Assembly: GCF_019266065.1 (NCBI RefSeq)
Contig: NZ_LPNR01000112.1
Location: forward strand, 434,001-498,000
Direction: 5' to 3'
DNA length: 64,000 nt
Source of the DNA: Nocardia sp. MH4
GTDB lineage: Bacteria > Actinomycetota > Actinomycetes > Mycobacteriales > Mycobacteriaceae
The number at the start of each line of letters is the position of its first letter. Position 1 is the stretch's first letter. The notes beneath the pieces are model-generated. The model had not been told where the DNA came from. It searched no databases and saw nothing but the letters and a program-made list of their open reading frames with translations. The position numbers were made by a program, and so were the translations under genes. Below are positions 7,880 through 15,016 of this stretch, in pieces.

Positions 7880-9099
7880 CGGGTGGGCCCGTCGGCCGCG
7901 ACGCGTTCCCCGGCACTCCAGCCGAACGGCAGGTCGGTGCCGTTGAGCAGGTGATCGCCTACCGCTCTGGCCTTCTGGATGGCGGGGTTGTGCACCGAGA
8001 TGGTGCGCGCGTTGCGCCAGTGCCGGTCCAGGCGCAGCCCTTCGGACACGATGGACGCGCCGCCCACCTCGAACAGCAGGCTGGTCGCGGGCAGCACGGT
8101 GTCGATCACCGCGAGCTGGGCCTGCGCGGCGGCGAGTTCGACAGCGGTGAGCGCCTTTTCATCGGTCGCGCCCGCGGCGAGGACCTCGTCGAGCAGGTCG
8201 GCCACGGCGAGGACGTTCGCGCGCGCGGAGAACGCGGCCGCCGACAGCTGGCCGATCACCTGCTGCACCAGCGGATCGTGGCGGGGCAGGTCGGCGGCGG
8301 AATGGGTGTAGCCGCGCGTTCGCCGCGAGACCCATTCCCGCACATCGCTTTCCGCGCGCTGGGCGATGCCTGCGAGCACCGCGAGCTGGACCAGCTGCAG
8401 GTAGGAGGTCGCGTAGGTGGGGCCGGGCACGCCGTAGCCGGGGCCGAGGATCTGTTCCTCGGTGACCCGCACCGCCGTGAATTCCGTGGTGCCGCTGGCG
8501 GTGAGCCGCTGCCCGAAACCGTCCCAGTCGTCGTGCTGACGCACCCCGTCGGCGTGGGCGCCGACCAGCACACCCACCCGTTCGCCGTCCCGGTCGGCGG
8601 CGACGAGGATGTGGTCGGCGTAGAGGGAGCCGGTGCTGTAGAACTTGGTGCCGTCGAGCCGCCAGTGTTCGCCGTCGCGAGTGAGCCGGGTCCGATACCG
8701 GTCGACCGCGCCGACCCCGGGCTCGGTGATGGCGTTGCCGACCAGGGTGCCCTCGGTCACCGCGCGCAGCCACCGCTCGCGTGCAGGCCCCGCGGCCGCC
8801 AGCAACTGGTCCTCGACGAAGGAGAAGTGCACACGCAACGCCTGCGGCAGGTTCGATTCGGCGGCGGCGAGGTCGATGAGCAGCCGGAACAGCTGGCGCA
8901 CGCTCGCGCCGTAGCCGCCGAACTCCACCGGCACCCGCAGCGCGCCGAAGCGGGCCGCGCGCAGGGCGGCGATCTCGGCGTGTGCCAGTTCGCGGTCGGT
9001 TTCGCGGGCGACAGCGCCCTCGGCGATGCGATCGAAGAGGGGACGGAAGACGTCGTCCAGTTCGGAATCGGCCGCGCGTTTCGTCTCTGTGGAAGTCAT
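7876..9099 (-). CDS. SfnB/DszC-type acyl-CoA dehydrogenase-fold monooxygenase
   Basis: About 407 residues with the acyl-CoA dehydrogenase fold: an N-terminal helical part (EIAALRAARFGALRVPVEFGGYGAS), a middle domain with GNAITEPGVGAVDRYRTRL and WRLDGTKFYSTGSLYADHI, and a C-terminal helical domain ending in VHNPAIQKARAVGDHLLNG. This matches the SfnB/DszC group, which hydroxylates sulfones or heteroaromatics with FMNH2 rather than dehydrogenating acyl-CoAs. ATG 9099 is preferred; a TTG at 9120 adds seven residues but lacks support. First gene of the monooxygenase operon, divergent from the MFS gene. An operator-like inverted repeat lies in the shared promoter. Confidence 0.83.
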   Translation of the reverse strand: MTSTETKRAADSELDDVFRPLFDRIAEGAVARETDRELAHAEIAALRAARFGALRVPVEFGGYGASVRQLFRLLIDLAAAESNLPQALRVHFSFVEDQLLAAAGPARERWLRAVTEGTLVGNAITEPGVGAVDRYRTRLTRDGEHWRLDGTKFYSTGSLYADHILVAADRDGERVGVLVGAHADGVRQHDDWDGFGQRLTASGTTEFTAVRVTEEQILGPGYGVPGPTYATSYLQLVQLAVLAGIAQRAESDVREWVSRRTRGYTHSAADLPRHDPLVQQVIGQLSAAAFSARANVLAVADLLDEVLAAGATDEKALTAVELAAAQAQLAVIDTVLPATSLLFEVGGASIVSEGLRLDRHWRNARTISVHNPAIQKARAVGDHLLNGTDLPFGWSAGERVAADGPTR

Positions 9100-9150
9100 T
9101 CCCCCACCATGACGCCGCAAGGCCGCATGCTCACCGGTTGCGCGCAGCGG

Positions 9151-9182
9151 GATCGCAAAGCCCGCGGCGGCGTGTTGCGATC
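9151..9182. promoter_or_regulatory. inverted repeat in divergent promoter (SfnB-like / MFS)
   Basis: GATCGCAA at 9151-9158 and TTGCGATC at 9175-9182 are perfect complements separated by 16 bases. The pair lies between the divergent SfnB-like gene (start 9099) and the MFS gene (start 9234). No regulator gene is adjacent, so the binding protein is unknown. Confidence 0.4.
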
Positions 9183-9233
9183 AAGCCGAGCCGGGGGCCT
9201 GTGGCCCGGCGGGGTCTCTGCGACGATGTCGGC

Positions 9234-10529
9234 ATGAGCACCGCCACCCGACCGGGTGTTGTCACGACCGGCACGCTGGTTCTGCTGTCCGCGCTGTACT
9301 TCGCGCAGGGTCTGCCGTTCGGCTTCTTCACCCAGGCGCTGCCGGTAGTGCTGCGCGAATCGGGCTATTCGCTGGTGGTGATCAGCGCCTCGGGCGTGCT
9401 GTTCCTGCCGTGGGCGCTGAAGTTCCTGTGGGCGCCCTATGTCGACCGGTACGGCACCCGGCGCACCTGGCTGCTGGTGCTGCAACTGTCCGCGGCGGCG
9501 GTCGCCATGCTGCTCGCGTGCCTGGACCTGTCGTCGTCGCTGCGGTGGCTGTTCGTCGGCATCGTGGTGGTGAATCTGTTCTCGGCGACGCAGGACGTGG
9601 CGACCGACGGGCTCGCCGTGCGTCTGCTGGGTCCGCGCCAGCGCGGGCTGGGCAACGGCATCCAGGTCGGCGCGTATCGCGTCGGCATGATCGTCGGCGG
9701 CGGCGCCCTGCTGTGGCTGTTCGCCCTGGCCGGGTGGCGGATGCTGTTCCTGGCCATGGCCGTGCTGATCGTGCTGACCACGGTGCCGGTATGGCTGCTA
9801 CGCGAACCCGTCGCCGACCGCCCGCCGCCGCGGCATCCGGCGCGCCTGCTCGGTACCTGGTGGACCCGGCTGCGTCGGCCGGGCATTCTCGCCTTCATCG
9901 CGCTCATCGGCGCGTTCAAGTTCGGTGACTCGATGGCGTCCGCGCTGACCGGTCCGTTCCTGTCCGACGCGGGGCTCGATCTCGGCCAGATCGCGCTGAT
10001 CAAGGGAGTGCTGTCCTCGGCGGGCGCGCTCGCCGGAGCCGGCCTCGGCGGCTGGCTCGCCTACCGCTTCGGTCGCAGGCACGCACTGCTCATCGGCGGT
10101 GTCACCCAGACCGCCGGCATCGTGCTGTATCTGCTCGCCGCGCACGGGATCGGCGGATTCGAGCTGCTCGTCACCGCGAGCCTGGCCGAGCACGTCTTCG
10201 GTGGCGCCGCCACGGTCGCGGTGTTCGCGCTCATGATGGACGCCGCCGACACCGACCACGCGGGCAGCGACTACACGCTGCTCGCCTGCGCCGTCGTCGT
10301 CGTCCAGGGTGTGGCGGGCATGGCGGCCGGGGTGGTCGGTGATCTGGCGGGCTATTCGGCCCTGTTCGCGACGAGCCTGGTGCTGTCCGGACTCGGCTGT
10401 GCCGCCCTGATTCTCGGGTTGTCGCGCGGGATGGGTCCGGTCGGCGTGCGCCGGGCGCTCGCGGCCGCCGACGCGCCGCATCCGGTCCCGGAACCGGCGG
10501 ATGCGGAGTCTGCGAGACTGGGACGGTGA
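9234..10529 (+). CDS. MFS transporter, AmpG-like
   Basis: A 431-residue major facilitator with about twelve membrane segments. The first helices read LVLLSALYFAQGLPFGFFTQALPVVLRESG, resembling the AmpG/acetyl-CoA transporter branch (YFAQGLPFGF), and the loop PYVDRYGTRRTWLLV is the MFS motif A region. AmpG proteins import muropeptides in Gram-negatives; in actinomycetes the substrate is unknown and could be an efflux compound. ATG 9234 begins just before the first helix, and upstream in-frame codons encode no plausible protein. The stop overlaps the GTG start of the next gene by four bases (GTGA), so export and thiol-dependent reduction may be linked. Confidence 0.82.
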   Translation: MSTATRPGVVTTGTLVLLSALYFAQGLPFGFFTQALPVVLRESGYSLVVISASGVLFLPWALKFLWAPYVDRYGTRRTWLLVLQLSAAAVAMLLACLDLSSSLRWLFVGIVVVNLFSATQDVATDGLAVRLLGPRQRGLGNGIQVGAYRVGMIVGGGALLWLFALAGWRMLFLAMAVLIVLTTVPVWLLREPVADRPPPRHPARLLGTWWTRLRRPGILAFIALIGAFKFGDSMASALTGPFLSDAGLDLGQIALIKGVLSSAGALAGAGLGGWLAYRFGRRHALLIGGVTQTAGIVLYLLAAHGIGGFELLVTASLAEHVFGGAATVAVFALMMDAADTDHAGSDYTLLACAVVVVQGVAGMAAGVVGDLAGYSALFATSLVLSGLGCAALILGLSRGMGPVGVRRALAAADAPHPVPEPADAESARLGR

Positions 10530-11536
10530 GCGATGCCGATGCGGGAACCTATGTCGAACCGGGCGAATTCCGTCGCGACACCAACTACATCACGACGCGG
10601 ATCACCGCCGACGGCCGCGACGGCTACCCCGTCGAGCCCGGCCGCTACCGGCTCGTCGCGGCCAGGGCCTGCCCGTGGGCCAACCGCACGCTGATCGTGC
10701 GCCGGTTGCTCGGCCTGGAACCGGTGCTCTCGCTCGGCCTGTGCGGCCCCACCCACGACAAGCTCAGCTGGACCTTCGACCTGGACCCTGGCGGGGTCGA
10801 CCCCGTGCTGGGCATCCATCATCTGCGCGACGCGTACCTGGCCCGGTTCCCGGACTATCCGCGCGGCATCACCGTGCCCGCCGTGGTCGACATCCCGACC
10901 GGTCAGGTCGCCACCAACGACTACGCCCAGATCACTCTCGACTTCGCCACCGAGTGGACCGCCTATCACCGCCCCGGCGCACCGCAGCTGTATCCGGAAC
11001 CGCTGCGTGAGCAGATCGACGAGATCAACCTCGACGTCTTCCGCAACGTCAACAACGGCGTCTACCGCTGCGGTTTCGCGGGCGCTCAGGACGCCTACGA
11101 CGCCGCCTACGTCCGCCTCTTCGACGCCTTGGACCGGCTGACCGAGCGGCTGCGCACCCAGCGCTACCTCGTCGGCGACACCATCACCGAAGCCGACGTG
11201 CGCCTGTTCACCACCCTCGCCCGCTTCGACCCCGTCTACCACGGCCATTTCAAGTGCAACCGCAGCAAACTCACCGAGATGCCGGTGCTGTGGGCCTACG
11301 CCCGCGACCTGTTCCAGACCCCCGGTTTCGGTGACACCATCGACTTCGGCCAGATCAAGGAGCACTACTACGTCGTGCATCGCGACATCAACCCCACCGG
11401 CATCATCCCGGCCGGCCCGGACCTGTCGAACTGGCTGACACCGCACCACCGCGAGGAACTGGGCGGGCGCCCGTTCGGCGACGGCACCCCGCCGCCGCCG
11501 CCCCTGCCCGCCGAGCAGGTACCGCCGATCGAGTGA
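10526..11536 (+). CDS. glutathionyl-hydroquinone reductase-like GST (Xi class; probably mycothiol-linked)
   Basis: A 336-residue protein with the Xi-class GST layout: a thioredoxin-like N-domain with catalytic CPWA (Cys49) in ARACPWANRTL, then an all-helical C-domain with FRNVNNGVYRCGFAGAQDAYD and the signature YLVGDTITEADVRLFTTLARFD. Xi enzymes use the active cysteine to reduce thiol-hydroquinone conjugates. Actinomycetes make mycothiol rather than glutathione, so the partner thiol is probably mycothiol; that is an inference. The tail is proline-rich (GTPPPPPLPAEQVPP). GTG start at 10526, coupled to the upstream MFS gene. Confidence 0.87.
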   Translation: MSDADAGTYVEPGEFRRDTNYITTRITADGRDGYPVEPGRYRLVAARACPWANRTLIVRRLLGLEPVLSLGLCGPTHDKLSWTFDLDPGGVDPVLGIHHLRDAYLARFPDYPRGITVPAVVDIPTGQVATNDYAQITLDFATEWTAYHRPGAPQLYPEPLREQIDEINLDVFRNVNNGVYRCGFAGAQDAYDAAYVRLFDALDRLTERLRTQRYLVGDTITEADVRLFTTLARFDPVYHGHFKCNRSKLTEMPVLWAYARDLFQTPGFGDTIDFGQIKEHYYVVHRDINPTGIIPAGPDLSNWLTPHHREELGGRPFGDGTPPPPPLPAEQVPPIE

Positions 11537-11582
11537 GACCGACTGTCCGCCACCGGGACCGGGGCGAGCGGACAATATCGGC

Positions 11583-12170
11583 ATGCCCGAACTGCTGCCA
11601 CCCGTGGTGGATGCCGACCGATTCACCGCGACACCCCAACCGACGCTTCCCGGGATCGACGGCCTGATCCTGCGCCCGTGGACCGCGGCCGACGCACCGG
11701 TCGTGTACCGGGCGTTCCAGGACCCGGCGATCAGCCGCTGGCACGTCCGCAGCGCCGAATCCGTCGGCCAGGTGCGCGAGTGGATCGAGCGCTGGCGTGG
11801 CACCTGGTCCACCGGCAACGGGCAGTGGGCCGTCACCGTGGACGGCGAGGTCGCCGGACGAATCGGCTTGCGCCGCACCGACCTCGGCGAAGGCCACACC
11901 GAACTCGCCTACTGGACGCTACCCGCCCGGCGGGGCCAGGCTGTCGCACCCCGCGCCGCCCGGGTCCTCACCCGGTGGGCGTTCCACGACATCGGCTTCG
12001 ACCGCATCCAGCTCACCCACTCGGTCCACAACGCGCCGTCGTGCCGTGTCGCGGCCAAGTGCGGATTCGTTCTGGAAGGCACCCTGCGCGGCGCCGGGCG
12101 CCACCGCGACGGCTGCCACGACATGCACCTGCATGCCCGGTTACGCACCGATCGCCCGGGTGGTCGCTGA
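11583..12170 (+). CDS. GNAT family N-acetyltransferase (RimJ/RimL type)
   Basis: A 195-residue acetyltransferase that would transfer acetyl from acetyl-CoA to an amine. Typical blocks are GLILRPWTAADAPVVYRAFQDPA near the N-terminus, WAVTVDGEVAGRIGLRRTDLG in the middle, and YWTLPARRGQAVAPRAARVL, where Q/R-x-x-G/A contacts the cofactor. It then has FDRIQLTHSVHNAPSCRVAAKCGFVLEGTLR, the usual RimJ/RimL C-terminal block. The substrate (a ribosomal protein N-terminus, an antibiotic or a small amine) cannot be told. The ATG lies 46 bases after the GST gene on the same strand, so it may be the third gene of that operon, although a separate promoter is possible. Confidence 0.83.
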   Translation: MPELLPPVVDADRFTATPQPTLPGIDGLILRPWTAADAPVVYRAFQDPAISRWHVRSAESVGQVREWIERWRGTWSTGNGQWAVTVDGEVAGRIGLRRTDLGEGHTELAYWTLPARRGQAVAPRAARVLTRWAFHDIGFDRIQLTHSVHNAPSCRVAAKCGFVLEGTLRGAGRHRDGCHDMHLHARLRTDRPGGR

Positions 12171-12235
12171 ATCCTCGCCGTCGACGGGCCGTTGCCGGTC
12201 GCGGCACGTTCCGACTGCTTGCCTCCCCCTTCTAC

Positions 12236-12264
12236 TGTATACACGAATCCGGGCCCTCATGAGG
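12236..12264 (+). promoter_or_regulatory. two short palindromes upstream of the rifamycin phosphotransferase
   Basis: TGTATACA (12236-12243) and CCTCATGAGG (12255-12264) are perfect palindromes about 65-90 bases before the rph ATG. Rifamycin-inactivating genes in actinomycetes are often preceded by a conserved inverted repeat, the rifamycin-associated element. I do not see a convincing copy of it here, so a role for these palindromes is only a guess. Confidence 0.35.
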
Positions 12265-12327
12265 CGCGGAATTGTGGTCCATAATCGCTCGCGAAATACC
12301 GAAACCACCAGGTGAGGAGTAGCGGGG

Positions 12328-14958
12328 ATGGCCTATGTACTGGATTTCGGGGAGATCGATCGCACCCGGATCGCGATCGTCGGCGGCAAGGGCGCGAACC
12401 TCGGTGAGCTGGCGCGCATCGAGGGTGTGGACGTGCCGGACGGCTTCTGTGTGACGACCGACGCCTTCGCCCGGGCGCTGGCGGGCGCACCCGCGATCGA
12501 GGACCTGCTCGACGAACTGTCGCGCCTGGCGGCCGAGGACCGTGCGGCGATCGCCGCGGTGAGCGCCCGGGTGCGGCACGCGATCGAGGACCTGGTCGTC
12601 CCGGAGGACGTCGCGGCCGAGATCCTCGCCGCGCACGCCCGGCTCGGCGTGGACGGCGCCTACGCGGTCCGGTCCAGCGCCACCGCCGAGGACCTGCCGA
12701 CCGCGTCGTTCGCGGGCCAGCAGGACACCTTCCTCAACATCGTGGGACCCCCGGCGATCCTCGAGCACGTCAGCCGGTGCTGGGCTTCGCTGTTCACCGA
12801 GCGCGCCGTCACCTACCGGCTGCGCAACGGGTTCGGCGAGAAAGTGATTCGGATGGCGGTGGTCGTGCAGCGGATGGTGTTCCCGCGTGCCTCGGGCATT
12901 CTCGTCACCGCTGATCCGGTCACCTCCGACCGGCGGATCGTCTCCATCGATGCCGGTTTCGGCCTCGGCGAGGCGCTCGTCTCCGGTCTCGTGAACGCCG
13001 ACATCTACCGGGTCCGCGACGACACCGTCGTCGACCGGACGATCGCCACCAAGAAACTCGCCGTCGAGCCGGCGCCCGCGGGCGGCACACGGGTACGCGA
13101 GATCACCGAGGAGCAGCGCAACGACCCGGTGCTCACCGATGCGGAGGTGCTGCGGCTGGCTCGGCTCGGCCGCCGGATCGAAGCGCATTTCGGCAGTCCG
13201 CAGGACATCGAGTGGTGTCTGGACGGCGCGGATCCGCGGATCGTGCAGAGCAGACCGATCACCACCCTGTTCCCGATTCCGGTGGCCGCCGACGGGCAGA
13301 ACCGCGTCTACGTGTCGGTGGGCCACCAGCAGATGATGACCGATGCGATGAAGCCACTGGGAATCTCGCTGTGGCAGTTGACGAGTCGCGCGCCGATGCG
13401 GGACGCGGGCGGTCGCCTGTTCGTCGACGTCACCGAGATGCTGTCCGCGCCGGCGGTCCGCACCGGCCTGATCGACGGGCTCGGCAAGTCCGATCCGCTG
13501 ATCGGGGACGCGCTACGGTCGGTGGTCGAGCGCGGCGACTTCCTCCGCCCGGCGACCGAGGACGCCGAGGTCCGCGCACCCGCCGGTGTCCCGACGCCCG
13601 GTGCGGCGCGCACGCCGATCGAGGCCGACCCCGACCTCGTCGCCGAGCTGGTCGCCGACATCGACTCCTCCATCGCGACGCTGCAGCGCGAGATCCCGAA
13701 CTACACGGGCCCGGCGCTGATCGATTTCCTCCGCGCCGATATCCAGGAATTGCAGCGGACGGTGTTCGCGCCGCGCAGCCTGCAGGCGATCATGTCGGCG
13801 ATGGAGGCCACCGAGTGGCTCAACGACCGGCTGTGGGAGTGGCTCGGCGAGAAGAACGCCGCCGACGTGCTCCTGCAGTCGGTTCCGGGCAATGTGACCT
13901 CGGAGATGGGTCTGGCACTGCTCGACGTCGCCGACGCGATCCGTCCGCACCCGGATGTCGTCGCCTACCTGGAGCAGGTCGAGCAGACGGGCCCGGGGCC
14001 GGACGGCTTCCTGGTCGAGCTGGCCGACCGTTCCGGGGGTCCCGAGGCCCGCGCCGCGATCGAGGGTTTTCTCGCCCGCTACGGCATGCGCTGCGTCGGC
14101 GAGATCGACATCACCCGCCCGCGCTGGAGCGAGAGTCCCACCACGCTCGTGCCCACGATCCTGGGCAATATCGAGAACTTCGGGCCCGGTGCGGGCACGC
14201 AGCGCTTCGACGAGGGCCTGCGTGCGGCCGAACAGGCCGAGCATCAGCTCCTGGACCGCGTGCGCGCCCTGCCGGACGGGGCCGCGAAGGCCGAGGAGAC
14301 CGCGGCGATGATCGACCGCCTGCGCACCTACTCCGGCTATCGGGAGTATCCGAAGTACGGCATGGTGAGCCGCTATTTCGTCTACAAGCAGGCGCTGCTC
14401 GGCGAAGCCGGGCGGCTCGTCCGCGACGGCGTCCTGCGCGCGCCGGAGGACATCTTCTACCTCCGGTTCGACGAACTCGGCGAGGTGGTCCGCACCCGCC
14501 GGGTGAGTGCCGAACTCATCGACGAGCGCAAGGACGCCTTCCGCGCGTATCAGTCGCTGTCCGCACCTCGGGTGCTCACCTCCGACGGCGAGGCGCTGAG
14601 CGGGGCGTACCGGCGCGAGGATCTACCGTCCGGCGCACTGCCCGGCATGGCGGTCTCCGCGGGGATCATCGAAGGTCGCGCGCGCGTCGTGTCCGACATC
14701 GGGCAGGCCGACCTCGACCCGGGAGACATCCTGGTGACCGCCTACACCGACCCCAGCTGGACTCCGCTGTTCGTCGCGATCAGGGGCCTGGTGACCGAAG
14801 TCGGCGGCCTGATGACCCATGGCGCGGTGATCGCCCGCGAATACGGACTGCCCGCCGTCGTCGGGGTGGAGCATGCCACCTCGCTGATCCGGGACGGGCA
14901 GCGCATCCGCGTGAACGGCGCCGACGGTTACGTGGAGATCCTGACCCCGGACGAATGA
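12328..14958 (+). CDS. rph: rifamycin phosphotransferase (PEP-synthase-like, Rph)
   Basis: An 876-residue dikinase-type enzyme in three parts. The ATP-binding domain (residues 1 to about 315) has GGKGANLGELARI and AVRSSATAEDLPTASFAGQQ. The rifamycin-binding helical region covers about 325-750. The C-terminal swivelling phosphohistidine domain has GGLMTHGAVIAREYGLPAVVGV, with His831 as the phosphate carrier. Rph phosphorylates the ansa-bridge hydroxyl of rifamycins using ATP, inactivating them. True PEP synthase is unlikely because the C-terminal PEP-binding barrel is missing and the length matches Rph. GAGGAG sits about nine bases before the ATG. Monocistronic, ending in a strong hairpin. Confidence 0.88.
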   Translation: MAYVLDFGEIDRTRIAIVGGKGANLGELARIEGVDVPDGFCVTTDAFARALAGAPAIEDLLDELSRLAAEDRAAIAAVSARVRHAIEDLVVPEDVAAEILAAHARLGVDGAYAVRSSATAEDLPTASFAGQQDTFLNIVGPPAILEHVSRCWASLFTERAVTYRLRNGFGEKVIRMAVVVQRMVFPRASGILVTADPVTSDRRIVSIDAGFGLGEALVSGLVNADIYRVRDDTVVDRTIATKKLAVEPAPAGGTRVREITEEQRNDPVLTDAEVLRLARLGRRIEAHFGSPQDIEWCLDGADPRIVQSRPITTLFPIPVAADGQNRVYVSVGHQQMMTDAMKPLGISLWQLTSRAPMRDAGGRLFVDVTEMLSAPAVRTGLIDGLGKSDPLIGDALRSVVERGDFLRPATEDAEVRAPAGVPTPGAARTPIEADPDLVAELVADIDSSIATLQREIPNYTGPALIDFLRADIQELQRTVFAPRSLQAIMSAMEATEWLNDRLWEWLGEKNAADVLLQSVPGNVTSEMGLALLDVADAIRPHPDVVAYLEQVEQTGPGPDGFLVELADRSGGPEARAAIEGFLARYGMRCVGEIDITRPRWSESPTTLVPTILGNIENFGPGAGTQRFDEGLRAAEQAEHQLLDRVRALPDGAAKAEETAAMIDRLRTYSGYREYPKYGMVSRYFVYKQALLGEAGRLVRDGVLRAPEDIFYLRFDELGEVVRTRRVSAELIDERKDAFRAYQSLSAPRVLTSDGEALSGAYRREDLPSGALPGMAVSAGIIEGRARVVSDIGQADLDPGDILVTAYTDPSWTPLFVAIRGLVTEVGGLMTHGAVIAREYGLPAVVGVEHATSLIRDGQRIRVNGADGYVEILTPDE

Positions 14959-14974
14959 CGGCGACGCCGTGGCC

Positions 14975-15008
14975 TTCCCGACGGCCCGCTGCGGCGGGCC
15001 GCCGGGAA
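14975..15008. terminator. strong bidirectional hairpin between rph and ligA
   Basis: An outer arm TTCCCG (14975-14980) and inner arm CGGCCCGC (14982-14989) pair with GCGGGCCG (14994-15001) and CGGGAA (15003-15008). There is one A-C mismatch and a TGCG tetraloop, giving 14 pairs in a nearly continuous stem. It serves the convergent rph and DNA ligase genes. Confidence 0.8.
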
Positions 15009-15016
15009 CGGGCGGT

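Noticed and set aside
11544..11574. TGTCCGC/GCGGACA inverted repeat between the GST and GNAT genes
   Set aside because: Seven pairs with a 17-base GC-rich loop in a short same-strand gap are too weak to call a terminator or operator.
12171..12327. A rifamycin-associated element upstream of rph
   Set aside because: The gap has GCTTGCC and CCCCC near 12217-12230, but no inverted partner matching the element as I remember it; only unrelated short palindromes are present.
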